Source: Thermoplasmata archaeon
GTDB taxonomy: Archaea; Thermoplasmatota; Thermoplasmata; Thermoplasmatales; Thermoplasmataceae
Assembly (NCBI GenBank): GCA_021845155.1
Contig: JAKBSB010000018.1
Coordinates: 1-13,367, forward strand
Direction of reading: 5' to 3'
DNA length: 13,367 bases
Position numbers and translations under genes: made by a program. Shown here one piece after another: positions 1 through 7,292 of this stretch; positions within the stretch are counted from its first letter, which is position 1, and every line of letters begins with the position of its first letter. The notes under the pieces were generated by a model, which was not told where the DNA came from, searched no databases, and saw only the letters and a program-made list of their open reading frames with translations.

Positions 1-479
1 ACAACTCGTTCTGACGTACTGCTGCATTTAACGATTTCAATTAGCTTCATAACAGGAGGTGGATTGAAAAAATGCATCCCAAGAAAGCGCCTGGGATCAT
101 TCACTTCTCTGGAAAGGAGGTTAATGGAGATTGAAGAAGTATTGCTGGCAATTATGGAATTCTCATCAGCCAGACCATTAATAGTCTTAAAAACCTGTTT
201 CTTCAGTTCTGGCTGTTCTAAAACCGCTTCAATGAAAAGATCAGAACCTTTTCCCTCGGATACATCGCCTGTGAATTTTATCCTTGCCATTATGGCATCC
301 TCCGGATCCTTCAGCAGACCCTTCCCATTGAGGCGTGTAAGAGAGGAGAGGATATTTCTTCTCGCTTTTTCAAGTGCCTCAGGGTAAACATCATTCAGGA
401 CAACTTCATGATTTCCCATTGCAAACACCTGAGCAATGCCATTTCCCATCGTCCCTGCCCCTACAACAGTGACTTTCAT
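1..479 (-). CDS. 3-hydroxyacyl-CoA dehydrogenase, N-terminal part (runs off left edge)
   Basis: The visible 159 residues are the NAD-binding half of a 3-hydroxyacyl-CoA dehydrogenase, which oxidises L-3-hydroxyacyl-CoA to 3-ketoacyl-CoA with NAD+ in the cytoplasm. Residues 1-20 hold a Rossmann fingerprint (G7-x-G9-x-x-G12), and N29-D30 follow at the end of the second strand, where the adenosine ribose is usually bound. The family's SNTSS segment is at about 112-116. The stretch GMHFFNPP carries the catalytic His at about 136, followed by an EIV segment with Glu148. The ATG overlaps the thiolase stop codon (ATGA), so the two are co-transcribed and probably translationally coupled. A GAGG a few bases upstream may serve as ribosome binding site. 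The C-terminal substrate domain lies outside the window, so a fusion such as crotonase-dehydrogenase cannot be excluded, and chain-length preference is unknown. Confidence 0.9.
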   Translation of the reverse strand, partial: MKVTVVGAGTMGNGIAQVFAMGNHEVVLNDVYPEALEKARRNILSSLTRLNGKGLLKDPEDAIMARIKFTGDVSEGKGSDLFIEAVLEQPELKKQVFKTINGLADENSIIASNTSSISINLLSREVNDPRRFLGMHFFNPPPVMKLIEIVKCSSTSERV

Positions 480-1642
480 CTGATCGCCTCTAGGGTCATC
501 GTGTGTGCTCCTCCCCCACCGTGACATATTGTTGCCAGTCCTGTCTGGAGTTTTTCACTTATCATTGAATTTATCATTGTCACAAGTATCCTGGACCCGC
601 TATTTCCTAAAGGATGTCCTATGGCTATTGCACCTCCTCTCACATTGAACCTGTCCATATCAATTCCAAGCTCTCTCTGCACTATCAAAGAAGCCACTGA
701 AAATGCTTCGTTGTGTTCCACCACATCATAGTCATCAATCTTGGTCCCTGTCCTGGAAAGTAACTTTTTAGTGCATGGAATCGGCGTCTCAACAAAATCC
801 CTTGGTTCAAGTGATGCCGATTCAAACGCTGTTATTTTTGCCAGAGGTTTAAGGTTGTTATCGTTCACGTATTTTTCGGAAGCAATTACCAGTGCTGATG
901 AACCATCAGAAAGTTGTGATGAATTTCCTGCGGTCAGAACCCCATTTCCACCAAAAGCAGGCTTGAGTTTCTGGAGTTCCTCAAAGGTAGTCTCTCTAAT
1001 TCCTTCATCTTTGCTTATTCCACTCACTGGAACTATTTCATTTGAATAAAAGTTTTTTTCAGTATTTCTGTGAGCGAGATCAAAGCTTCTAAGTGCATAT
1101 TCATCAGCCTCTTTTCTCGTGATTTCAAATTTCTTTGCAGATCTTTCGGCAGAAATTCCCATATGCTCATGATAAAAAGCGTCCAGAAGGCCATCGTTAA
1201 GCATGGAATCCATAAACTCCAGTTTTTTGTTGAGCAGCTGTTTTGCCCCCCATCTCACCTCAGAAGGAACCATTAATGGAGAATGACTCATGCTTTCCAT
1301 CCCTCCTGCGACTATAAGACTTTTTTCTCCAAGCGCAATCTCTCTGTATGCATGTTCTACTGCCAGCATGCCGGATGCACAGACAACGTTGACTGTATAT
1401 TTTGTGACTTCGCTGGATAATCCAGACAGGGTCGCCACCTGTCCAGCTGGATTCTGCCCAACTCCAGCCTGCAGCACATTGCCCATTATGACTTCCTCAA
1501 TATCTGACTGCACAACTCTTGATGCCTTAATGGCACCCTTTACTGCTTCTGAACCCAGTTCCGGTGCAGTTACCGCTGCAAAAGACTTTCCAAATTTACC
1601 AATTGGGGTTCTCTTTGCAGAGAGAATGTAAACATTATCCAT
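476..1642 (-). CDS. thiolase (acetyl-CoA C-acyltransferase/acetyltransferase)
   Basis: This 388-residue protein has normal length for a type II thiolase, which either condenses two acetyl-CoA to acetoacetyl-CoA or cleaves 3-ketoacyl-CoA in beta-oxidation. The nucleophilic cysteine is Cys88 in VVCASGM. The NEAF motif is at 311-314, the catalytic His is His343 in GHPLGNSG, and the second catalytic cysteine is Cys373 in CHGGGGA. The glycine-rich GGMESMSHSP segment typical of the family is also present. All catalytic residues are intact, so the enzyme should be active. This is the bacterial/mitochondrial-type thiolase with a full active site, not the archaeal thiolase that partners HMG-CoA synthase. 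The downstream hydroxyacyl-CoA dehydrogenase overlaps it by 4 bp, which points to consecutive steps on the same CoA thioesters. Whether the direction is degradative or biosynthetic cannot be decided from sequence. Confidence 0.93.
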   Translation of the reverse strand: MDNVYILSAKRTPIGKFGKSFAAVTAPELGSEAVKGAIKASRVVQSDIEEVIMGNVLQAGVGQNPAGQVATLSGLSSEVTKYTVNVVCASGMLAVEHAYREIALGEKSLIVAGGMESMSHSPLMVPSEVRWGAKQLLNKKLEFMDSMLNDGLLDAFYHEHMGISAERSAKKFEITRKEADEYALRSFDLAHRNTEKNFYSNEIVPVSGISKDEGIRETTFEELQKLKPAFGGNGVLTAGNSSQLSDGSSALVIASEKYVNDNNLKPLAKITAFESASLEPRDFVETPIPCTKKLLSRTGTKIDDYDVVEHNEAFSVASLIVQRELGIDMDRFNVRGGAIAIGHPLGNSGSRILVTMINSMISEKLQTGLATICHGGGGAHTMTLEAIR

Positions 1643-1670
1643 AGCTATCAGTCAGTAATGTCCATTTCAA

Positions 1671-1678
1671 ATAATATT
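1671..1678 (-). promoter_or_regulatory. possible TATA box for thiolase operon
   Basis: An AT-only AATATTAT lies about 32 bp upstream of the thiolase ATG on the minus strand. With the usual 25-26 bp from box centre to start site, this would give a leader of about six bases. The region is generally AT-rich, so the exact box is uncertain. Confidence 0.35.
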
Positions 1679-1803
1679 ATTTCGCGAAACAACTACTTAC
1701 AACGATCGGGGATTTCCATAAGCTCCAGTTTCATGTAAGTATCAAAATCTCTTTTACTCTGGGAAATTAGTAATATGGCTAATTATCAATCAAACCAGTT
1801 ATC

Positions 1804-1860
1804 ATCGGGTTCTAGAAAAAGTCCTTTATCCACACGAACCGATGGTTCACCACTCAACCA
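1804..1860. repeat. nested inverted repeats, GAACC-GAT-GGTTC core
   Basis: A perfect 5-bp dyad with a 3-bp centre, GAACCGATGGTTC, lies at 1836-1848. Its left arm can also pair with GGTTC in ATCGGGTTC at 1804-1812, giving an 8-bp stem with one bulged G. Its right side can pair with AACCA at 1856-1860. The mutually exclusive pairings could be an operator or a structured RNA segment. No family was recognised. Confidence 0.45.
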
Positions 1861-1953
1861 TTACACCAGAAAATCCAATCCTATTTTGCCAGTAAGGAAG
1901 ATGTTATGAACACATTCAAAACAGTCAAGATCCATCTACAGTGTTCTGCTTAC

Positions 1954-1959
1954 AAAAAA
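1954..1959 (-). terminator. oligo-T terminator after rps17e
   Basis: On the minus strand a run of six T residues starts about nine bases after the rps17e stop codon. Archaeal RNA polymerase terminates at short T-runs in the non-template strand, so this is a plausible terminator. There is no strong hairpin directly before it. Confidence 0.5.
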
Positions 1960-1967
1960 TTATGTGG

Positions 1968-2198
1968 CTATTCCTCGGGAACAACATCTTCCATTTCTTT
2001 CTTTACCCTTGAGAGTTTTTTCAAAACGTATCTGGTTACGTAACCGGATATAAGATTCGTTGTCTTCTTTGATACATCTTTAAGATTCTCTTCAAGTATC
2101 TCTCTATTTTTGTAGAAGTCCACACCGAAGACATTCTCATTTTTTTCGACAAGATCGATTGAAATATGCTTTATATTTGATGACCTGATACTTCCCAT
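1968..2198 (-). CDS. rps17e: 30S ribosomal protein S17e
   Basis: This 76-residue basic protein matches archaeal/eukaryotic S17e, a small-subunit ribosomal protein absent from bacteria. Recognisable features are the N-terminal MGSIRSSNIKHI helix, the D-F-x-x-N-(K/R) segment around residues 27-33, and the ISGYVTRYV segment around 50-58 that corresponds to the family's IAGYITR core. An acidic tail (EMEDVVPEE) follows the conserved region and makes the protein slightly longer than many archaeal homologues. It stands alone, with its own TATA-like box about 33 bp upstream and an AAGGT close to the ATG as a possible weak ribosome binding site. It is the clearest domain-level marker in the left half of the window. 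Confidence 0.9.
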   Translation of the reverse strand: MGSIRSSNIKHISIDLVEKNENVFGVDFYKNREILEENLKDVSKKTTNLISGYVTRYVLKKLSRVKKEMEDVVPEE

Positions 2199-2226
2199 TT
2201 TACCTTATGGTTAATCTTTTAAGCCT

Positions 2227-2235
2227 ATATTAAGC
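2227..2235 (-). promoter_or_regulatory. TATA box of rps17e
   Basis: CTTAATATA on the minus strand is centred about 33 bp upstream of the rps17e ATG. It predicts a transcript start some 6-7 bases before the ATG. A second AT-rich stretch (GCTTAAAAG) lies closer, but it would place the start inside the gene. Confidence 0.5.
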
Positions 2236-2446
2236 TATCACAGAACTAGCCTTGCTACCCAAAAAGAGAACCTGTGTGGAACAGCAGATCAAAAATCGTC
2301 TTCTGAAGTCTTATTTTCAGCCATTGGAATGGTAGTGAGTGGATCTGAACAAATCATTCTTGACGGGATGAACATCCTGATGTTACCAACTATTATCTTC
2401 AATCTTTACACGATGTTCAACCGAATCAACATACTGTAAAGAATTC

Positions 2447-2884
2447 TCATTCCTGGGGAGGTGCCACAAGAACTGGAATATGACTGAGTTTTATGAGTTC
2501 TGAACTGACAGATCCCAGAAGAACCTTGCTTAGCCCGGAAAGTTTTCTTGTCCCAGTTATTATCAGGTCCACACTATTATCTCTTGCGGCTCTTACCATA
2601 ACATTCGCAACCTGGTCACCAGAGGAATCAAGTTGCAGAAACCTTGCATTGATTTTTTCAGATTCCACAAACTCTTTCGCTTCTTTTATCACTTTATCTG
2701 CAGATTCCTCCTGTTTAACATAAACAGAGGGGGGAACATATGAGTCGAAAGTGGGTCCTGAACCAACCACTGTCGGTGTAACATACACGATCAGGTATTC
2801 ATCCACAATTGGTTTGAGTTTTAGGGCAAATTTCATCGCTTCCCGTGATGCTGATGAATTATCAAAGGCTACAAGAATCTTCAC
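2447..2884 (-). CDS. universal stress protein, UspA family
   Basis: A single-domain Usp protein of 145 residues, normal for the family, predicted cytoplasmic. It has the alternating beta/alpha Usp fold, starting MKILVAFDNSSAS with the strand-1 Asp8, and ending in the strand HIPVLVAP. The nucleotide-binding loop near residues 111-125 is GTRKLSGLSKVLLGS. Compared with the ATP-binding pattern G-x2-G-x9-G-(S/T), the first and last glycines are present but the second is Lys114, so ATP binding is likely but not certain. The start is GTG at 2884: a TATA box centred 25.5 bp upstream puts transcription start on this codon, so a leaderless message beginning with GUG is predicted. The gene lies between rps17e and a small membrane-protein gene but has its own promoter. 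Its physiological ligand and role are unknown. Confidence 0.9.
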   Translation of the reverse strand: MKILVAFDNSSASREAMKFALKLKPIVDEYLIVYVTPTVVGSGPTFDSYVPPSVYVKQEESADKVIKEAKEFVESEKINARFLQLDSSGDQVANVMVRAARDNSVDLIITGTRKLSGLSKVLLGSVSSELIKLSHIPVLVAPPQE

Positions 2885-2905
2885 AGTTATGATTGTTTAA
2901 GGTCA

Positions 2906-2913
2906 ATTTAAAT
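2906..2913 (-). promoter_or_regulatory. TATA box of uspA-like gene
   Basis: The palindromic ATTTAAAT is centred 25.5 bp upstream of the GTG start codon, so the predicted transcription start coincides with the start codon. The same octamer is found at the same distance upstream of the gene at 9035. Confidence 0.65.
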
Positions 2914-3006
2914 CTTTGCTTTTCGAACATGTCTGGTGAGATTACTTTTTGAAACAGGGGACCATCCTCATAACTGTGGCTCCTTGTCCTTGAACAGCCA
3001 AAGAAA

Positions 3007-3531
3007 TCAGACTGTTCGTGACAAATTTTCAGCGGCAAAGACTTTTTCCCGGTCTATTAGATGAAAAGCTTCTCCCGTGATTAACCCAGAGGTCAAAGCC
3101 AGAAGCGCATCCACAAATATCTCTGCAAACACAACATTGGGGTAAAGTACTTCAAGTATTATCCTCGCCATGAACGATATCAGCCAGAAGAACAGTATTG
3201 CCTGACTTCTTTTATAGTAAACCACATCTCCATTCATGAAGAATGATACAGAACTCCCAAATCTGAGTCCAAGGATCAATCCAAGAGGCAAAAAGAGTAT
3301 TGTTGCATAAATGTCGTAATTGAAAGGACTCAGCACGAATATGAAAATCACCGATAGTATACCATATAGAACTGGTGCGCGAAGAACTCTTGATATTCTG
3401 AAAGGTGATCCTCTAACCCCTCTCGACACACGTCTTACAGCTATGAATGCTATAATGACCAGAAGGAACAGATAAGAATAAAAACTCGGTGTTGTGGGGT
3501 TGTTGGAAACAGAGGAATAAGGCACTAACAT
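3007..3531 (-). CDS. small integral membrane protein, possibly CcdC/DUF1453-like
   Basis: The 174-residue protein is predicted to span the membrane about five times, with hydrophobic segments near residues 17-33, 54-70, 74-92, 111-129 and 135-153. A strongly basic loop (residues 33-52, many Arg) follows the first helix and should face the cytoplasm. A short polar stretch with YYKRSQ precedes helix four. The helix-basic loop-helix plan and the YKR element before helix four recall the CcdC/DUF1453 membrane family, but this comes from memory of the family and is weak. No enzymatic motif is visible. The gene lies 57 bp downstream of dnaJ with its own leaderless promoter. That promoter and the bases around the ATG closely resemble those of grpE, which suggests co-regulation with the chaperone operon. 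The ATG at 3531 is chosen because a TATA box sits 26.5 bp upstream. Confidence 0.75.
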   Translation of the reverse strand: MLVPYSSVSNNPTTPSFYSYLFLLVIIAFIAVRRVSRGVRGSPFRISRVLRAPVLYGILSVIFIFVLSPFNYDIYATILFLPLGLILGLRFGSSVSFFMNGDVVYYKRSQAILFFWLISFMARIILEVLYPNVVFAEIFVDALLALTSGLITGEAFHLIDREKVFAAENLSRTV

Positions 3532-3553
3532 TCAGAAGTAAATATTTTCTCCA

Positions 3554-3561
3554 TATATAAA
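3554..3561 (-). promoter_or_regulatory. TATA box of membrane-protein gene, grpE-like promoter
   Basis: TTTATATA on the minus strand is centred 26.5 bp upstream of the ATG at 3531, which predicts a leaderless mRNA. The 15 bases ending in the start codon (ATTTACTTCTGAATG) match 13 of 15 in the grpE gene (ATTTACTTGTAAATG), and both have the same TATA octamer at nearly the same distance. Confidence 0.75.
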
Positions 3562-3588
3562 TAATCCAGGGAGTTCAAAATATAAACC

Positions 3589-4701
3589 TTATATCCTGAG
3601 CCATGAGTGTTTCTTTTCTCCTTCTTCCATCAATCCGGAAATCAGCTCTTTCTGTTTTGAGTTAAGGTGTTTTGGGACAACAACTTTCATTACAACAAGG
3701 AGATCCCCTGAACCTTTTGCATTAAGGTGAGGCATGCCAGATCCCCTGACCCTGATTATATCCCCAGGCTGTGTTCCAGCAACTATCTTTATTGAATGCT
3801 GCCTGCCAAACACTTCAATCGTTCGTTCTCCACCTAAAGCCGCCTCTGGAAAAGTTATTTCCTGGACAACTTGGAGATCATCGTTAATCCTCCTGATCAA
3901 TGGATCATCTGGTATTACAAGCTGCACGTAAAGGTCTCCTGTTTTTCCGTTATAAGACTGACCCTTTCCCCTCAGCCTGAGTCTCAGGTTGTTAACTGCC
4001 CCTCTTGGGATCTTGATTTCAAGACTCTCTGTTGTTGGAATAGACCCGGTTCCTTTGCAGACTTTACATACAGCAACAGGTACTGATCCCCTTCCATTGC
4101 AAGTTCTGCAGGTTGTTACAGATACCATCCTGAAGAAACCCTGCCCCTGTACAACTCTCTGTTGGCCGGTTCCATTACAGGTGGTGCATCGTTTAAGTTT
4201 CCCTCCTTCTGCACCGGTTCCTTTACACTCATCACAGGGGGCGTTTCTTCTATACTTTACTGTGCTTGAATTTCCTTCAAATGCATCCCTCAGTGTTATT
4301 TTAAGATCCGTCAGAAGATCAAGGTTTGGCTCATTGCTGCCGAAACCTCCGAAAAAGCTTTCATTTCCCCCTCCAAAACCAGATCCACCACCAAATATTC
4401 TTTCAAACACATCATGCAAATCCCCAAAATCGCCCTGATGTGAAAAATCCTGCCATGTGAAATCAGACCTACCGGAACCGAAATCCACGGATCCAGTCTG
4501 GTCATACATTTTTCTCTTATTCTCGTCAGAAAGGACTTCGTAAGCTTCGCTTATCTCCTTGAATTTTGTTTCAGCCTCCTTCTTGTTTTCCGGGTTTGCA
4601 TCAGGATGATACTTTCTTGCGAGTTGCCTGAAAGCCTTCTTGATTTCATCCTGAGATGCTGTTTTATCAACTCCAAGTGTCTGATAGTAATCTTTTGCCA
4701 T
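3589..4701 (-). CDS. dnaJ: chaperone protein DnaJ (Hsp40, type I)
   Basis: A complete 370-residue type I Hsp40 that delivers unfolded proteins to DnaK and stimulates its ATPase. The J domain occupies about residues 4-70 with the essential HPD at 32-34. It is followed by a glycine/phenylalanine-rich linker (about 72-122). The zinc-binding region has four CxxCxGxG repeats, with cysteine pairs at 156/159, 172/175, 198/201 and 212/215. The C-terminal peptide-binding domains run from about 224 to the end. All zinc ligands are intact. It is the last gene of the operon, 23 bp after the dnaK stop codon, with GAGGAA about 8 bases before the ATG as a likely ribosome binding site. This is the bacterial-type protein that some archaea acquired together with dnaK and grpE. 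Confidence 0.97.
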   Translation of the reverse strand: MAKDYYQTLGVDKTASQDEIKKAFRQLARKYHPDANPENKKEAETKFKEISEAYEVLSDENKRKMYDQTGSVDFGSGRSDFTWQDFSHQGDFGDLHDVFERIFGGGSGFGGGNESFFGGFGSNEPNLDLLTDLKITLRDAFEGNSSTVKYRRNAPCDECKGTGAEGGKLKRCTTCNGTGQQRVVQGQGFFRMVSVTTCRTCNGRGSVPVAVCKVCKGTGSIPTTESLEIKIPRGAVNNLRLRLRGKGQSYNGKTGDLYVQLVIPDDPLIRRINDDLQVVQEITFPEAALGGERTIEVFGRQHSIKIVAGTQPGDIIRVRGSGMPHLNAKGSGDLLVVMKVVVPKHLNSKQKELISGLMEEGEKKHSWLRI

Positions 4702-4724
4702 TATTACTGTTCCTCAGTTCTGGA

Positions 4725-6584
4725 TTATTTGTCCTTGAAGTCCGCGTCAACTACTTTTTCGTCATCCTGGCCCTGATTGGGTTCGGATTCTTGTTTCGGC
4801 TGTTCTTCAGTCTGCTGGCTATCGTCTGGCGGTGGTGTCTGAGACTGGTACATCTTAGCTCCGACTTCCTGTATCTGTTTGGAAAGCTTCTCGGAAAGTT
4901 CGTCTATCTTTGCAAGATCTTTTTCCGAAATTGCCTTCTTCATGTCAGTGACCACTGCCTGTATATCCTTTTTGGTGTTTTCATCTATCTTGTCGCCGGC
5001 ATCACCAAGGGTCTTTTCCACTGTATAAACAAGCGTCTCAGCGCCGTTAACCTTTTCTATCTCCTCTCTCTTTTTTCTATCGGTTTCCGCGAACTCCTCA
5101 GCCTGTTTTTTCATCTTCTCAATTTCCTCTTTCGAGAGTTTGTTTGATGCAGATATGGAAATGCTCTGGCTTTTTCCGGAACCCTTGTCAACAGCTGAAA
5201 CGTTCAGTATTCCGTTGGCATCTATATCAAATGTAACCTCTATCTGCGGAATTCCTCTCGGAGCTGGAGGGATTCCCATCAGGTTGAACATTCCAAGGGA
5301 AACATTATCTGCGGCCATGGATCTTTCGCCCTGAACTATGTGGATTGTTACTGCAGTTTGCATGTCGGCAGCGGTGGTGAAAATCTGCGATTTCTTTGTA
5401 GGTATGGTAGTGTTTGCCGGAATCACAGGTGTCGAAACGCCTCCCAGTGTCTCTATACCAAGCGTCAGAGGCGTAACGTCCAGCAGAACTATATCCTTTA
5501 TGTCGCCCGAGAGCACTGCGCCCTGAATTGCAGCCCCAATCGCCACACATTCCATTGGATCCACTCCGCCCTCTGCTTTCCTACCAAAAAAGTCTTCAAC
5601 AAACTTTTTAACCATAGGAATTCTGGTTGGTCCTCCAACAAGAATGATCTTTGCTATGTCACTCTTCTGCAGTTTCCCAGCTGAGATAGCCTCCTCAAGG
5701 GGATGTCTGCATCTTTCCACGATTGGCCTTATAAGCTCCTCGAATTTTGATCTTGTAAGGGTATACTGCAGATGCTTTGGCCCAGTCTGGTTCGCAGTTA
5801 TGTACGGCAGGTTAATCTCAGTGGTCATTGTGGTGGACAGTTCTATTTTTGCTTTTTCAGCAGCATCTTTAAGCCTTATGTATGCGGACTTGTCGGTGGA
5901 AAGGTCCATTCCCTCCTTTTGCTTGAAATCATCCACCAGAAACTTGATGATCGCCTCATCCATGTCAGTTCCACCAAGTTTCGTATCTCCGGATGTGGAA
6001 ACAACCTCAAAAACCCCTTCACCAAAATCCATTATGGTGACATCAAGTGTCCCTCCTCCGAGGTCGAACACAAGTATCTTCAGGTTTTCATTGAGCTTAT
6101 CAATGCCATACGCAAGCGATGCAGCTGTAGGCTCGTTTATAATTCTCTTAACATCAAGGCCGGCTATCATTCCAGCATCCTTTGTTGCCTGTCTCTGGTT
6201 GTCATTGAAATACGCCGGTACTGTAATAACCGCATTCTTAACAGGTTCACCAAGGAATGCCTCAGCATCCCTCTTTATTTTCTGCAGGATAAACGCAGAT
6301 ATCTGCTGGGGAGTATATTCCTTTCCATAAGCCTTGAACTTGAAATCAGTTCCCATTTTCCTCTTTGCGGCGTAAATTGTGCCTTCCGGGTTTAAAAGAG
6401 CCTGTCTCCTGGCAGGTTCTCCTACTAAAAGATCACCCTCCTTCGTGAATGCCACATAACTGGGGAATGACTTCCCGCCTATGGATACACCCTCTGCACT
6501 GGGAATTATTGTAGGCTTCCCTGATATAACAACTGCTGCAGCCGAATTGCTTGTTCCCAAATCTATTCCTATTGTTTTTGCCAT
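4725..6584 (-). CDS. dnaK: molecular chaperone DnaK (Hsp70)
   Basis: A 619-residue Hsp70, the ATP-driven core of the chaperone system. The ATPase domain contains phosphate-1 motif [10 protein letters not shown] (5-14), phosphate-2 motif [10 protein letters not shown] (172-181) and adenosine motif [10 protein letters not shown] (314-323). The interdomain linker VLLDVTPL is at 366-373. The substrate-binding domain and a charged helical lid follow, and the protein ends in VVDADFKDK, close to the usual EEVD-like DnaK tail. Around residues 80-92 it lacks the roughly 25-residue insertion of Gram-negative DnaK, as in Gram-positive and archaeal homologues. An upstream in-frame ATG at 6602 would add six residues. 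The ATG at 6584 is preferred because AAGGTGAT lies 3 bases before it and the family starts MAKxIGID. That site overlaps the grpE stop codon, so translation is probably coupled. Confidence 0.97.
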   Translation of the reverse strand: MAKTIGIDLGTSNSAAAVVISGKPTIIPSAEGVSIGGKSFPSYVAFTKEGDLLVGEPARRQALLNPEGTIYAAKRKMGTDFKFKAYGKEYTPQQISAFILQKIKRDAEAFLGEPVKNAVITVPAYFNDNQRQATKDAGMIAGLDVKRIINEPTAASLAYGIDKLNENLKILVFDLGGGTLDVTIMDFGEGVFEVVSTSGDTKLGGTDMDEAIIKFLVDDFKQKEGMDLSTDKSAYIRLKDAAEKAKIELSTTMTTEINLPYITANQTGPKHLQYTLTRSKFEELIRPIVERCRHPLEEAISAGKLQKSDIAKIILVGGPTRIPMVKKFVEDFFGRKAEGGVDPMECVAIGAAIQGAVLSGDIKDIVLLDVTPLTLGIETLGGVSTPVIPANTTIPTKKSQIFTTAADMQTAVTIHIVQGERSMAADNVSLGMFNLMGIPPAPRGIPQIEVTFDIDANGILNVSAVDKGSGKSQSISISASNKLSKEEIEKMKKQAEEFAETDRKKREEIEKVNGAETLVYTVEKTLGDAGDKIDENTKKDIQAVVTDMKKAISEKDLAKIDELSEKLSKQIQEVGAKMYQSQTPPPDDSQQTEEQPKQESEPNQGQDDEKVVDADFKDK

Positions 6585-6587
6585 AAA

Positions 6588-6595
6588 ATCACCTT
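6588..6595 (-). promoter_or_regulatory. strong Shine-Dalgarno site deciding the dnaK start
   Basis: AAGGTGAT on the minus strand ends three bases before the dnaK ATG at 6584 and is complementary to the usual archaeal 16S rRNA 3' end (ATCACCTCC). Its GG and TGA form part of the last Arg codon and the stop codon of grpE, so ribosomes finishing grpE sit directly on it. It argues against the upstream in-frame ATG at 6602. Confidence 0.85.
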
Positions 6596-7125
6596 TTACC
6601 AACTATCACTTTCGATGTCCTTAATACTTCTTCGTTTAATTTGTATCCCTTCTGTATTTCTTCATAGACTATTCCATTTTCGCCTTTATCGGTTACGGCA
6701 AGTGCCTCGTGGAGATAGGGATCGAATTTTTGGCCCTTTGCCTCTATTGCGTTGAGCCCGTAAGATGAAAGAATCTTTCTTATCTGATCTATCAGTGGAG
6801 AAAGAAACGCTTTCTGTTCAGGACTCAGACTGGCAGAATCAAGAGAATCAATGAAAGGAAGCAAGTTCCTGATCATGTCGCGGTTTGAACTTTTAATGGC
6901 ATAGTTAAGCTCTCTTTCTTTTGCTTTCAGGTAATTCTCCATCTCTGCTCTTTGCCTTATATAACTCTCTTTTATATCATTTATCTCCTTCCTAAGATCC
7001 CTGTTCTCGTTTTCAAGTATTTTTGATTCTCGATAGTACTGTGTCATAGTTCTTATCCTGCTTTTCTCCATTTCGTTAGTGATTGTGTTATTGTAGTTAT
7101 GCTTATTTTTTCTTTCAGAAGGCAT
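6589..7125 (-). CDS. grpE: GrpE, nucleotide exchange factor for DnaK
   Basis: The 178-residue protein releases ADP from DnaK and acts as a homodimer. Residues about 33-80 form a long charged coiled-coil helix rich in Glu, Arg and Lys. A four-helix-bundle segment follows (about 81-120), then the C-terminal beta-wing domain (123-178), where [12 protein letters not shown] and the ending [17 protein letters not shown] match the GrpE signature. The N-terminus (1-20) is polar and probably disordered. It is the first gene of the grpE-dnaK-dnaJ operon, the order known from Thermoplasma. The ATG at 7125 is supported by a TATA box centred 25.5 bp upstream, which implies a leaderless message. A 14-bp palindrome covers the predicted transcription start and the start codon and is a candidate heat-shock operator. 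Confidence 0.95.
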   Translation of the reverse strand: MPSERKNKHNYNNTITNEMEKSRIRTMTQYYRESKILENENRDLRKEINDIKESYIRQRAEMENYLKAKERELNYAIKSSNRDMIRNLLPFIDSLDSASLSPEQKAFLSPLIDQIRKILSSYGLNAIEAKGQKFDPYLHEALAVTDKGENGIVYEEIQKGYKLNEEVLRTSKVIVGKR

Positions 7126-7137
7126 TTACAAGTAAAT
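7124..7137. promoter_or_regulatory. palindromic candidate operator over the grpE start
   Basis: ATTTACAAGTAAAT is a perfect 6-bp inverted repeat with a 2-bp centre. It overlaps the predicted transcription start and the first bases of grpE. Archaeal heat-shock repressors such as Phr and HSR1 bind palindromes at this position, but the exact sequence here is not one I recognise. Part of the element recurs at the membrane-protein start (3529-3543), where the right arm is imperfect. Confidence 0.5.
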
Positions 7138-7146
7138 TTGTTCTTC

Positions 7147-7154
7147 TATATAAA
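7147..7154 (-). promoter_or_regulatory. TATA box of the grpE-dnaK-dnaJ operon
   Basis: TTTATATA on the minus strand, a near-ideal archaeal TATA box, is centred 25.5 bp upstream of the grpE ATG. The transcript is therefore predicted to start at the A of the ATG. Confidence 0.8.
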
Positions 7155-7292
7155 TGTAACTAATCGTTTATCACCATGGGGAGTACATACTTGTTCATTC
7201 CTTGGATGAAAGGGAACCTACAATCTAACAACCACATTCCAGTCTATGGGACGTGCAGTGGTGGGATACCTGTTTCACGAAGGTGCCAACTG

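Larger units (their letters stand above)
1643..1967. other. non-coding spacer between rps17e and thiolase operon
   Basis: These 325 bp hold no convincing gene on either strand. They contain the thiolase promoter region at the left, a cluster of inverted repeats near 1804-1860, and an oligo-T terminator for rps17e at the right. On the minus strand a stretch near 1835-1868 resembles a tRNA D-arm followed by a GGTTCG, but no acceptor stem can be formed. Confidence 0.6.

Noticed and set aside
1835..1868. tRNA-like stretch on the minus strand (TGGTGTAATGG D-arm look-alike followed by GGTTCG)
   Set aside because: The distance between the two parts is about 17 bases too short, no T-stem or 7-bp acceptor stem can be formed, and no anticodon arm is present.
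1906..1965. Plus-strand peptide starting MNTFKTVKIHLQCSAYKKL, reminiscent of the first residues of TnpB-type proteins
   Set aside because: The similarity covers fewer than 20 residues, it then runs antisense into rps17e, and no further TnpB motif follows.
2199..2446. Possible small gene in the rps17e-uspA spacer (short plus-strand frame MNILMLPTIIFNLYTMF)
   Set aside because: It is very short, has no promoter or ribosome binding site, and has no recognisable similarity; the region otherwise holds only the rps17e promoter.
2992..3017. GAACAG/CTGTTC inverted repeat at the end of the membrane-protein gene as a terminator
   Set aside because: The stem overlaps the stop codon, is only 6 bp with a 14-base loop, and is not followed by a T-run on the minus strand.
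5644..6395. Long plus-strand open frames opposite dnaK (228 and 207 codons)
   Set aside because: They are antisense shadows of the strongly conserved dnaK coding frame and have no promoter, start signal or recognisable motif.
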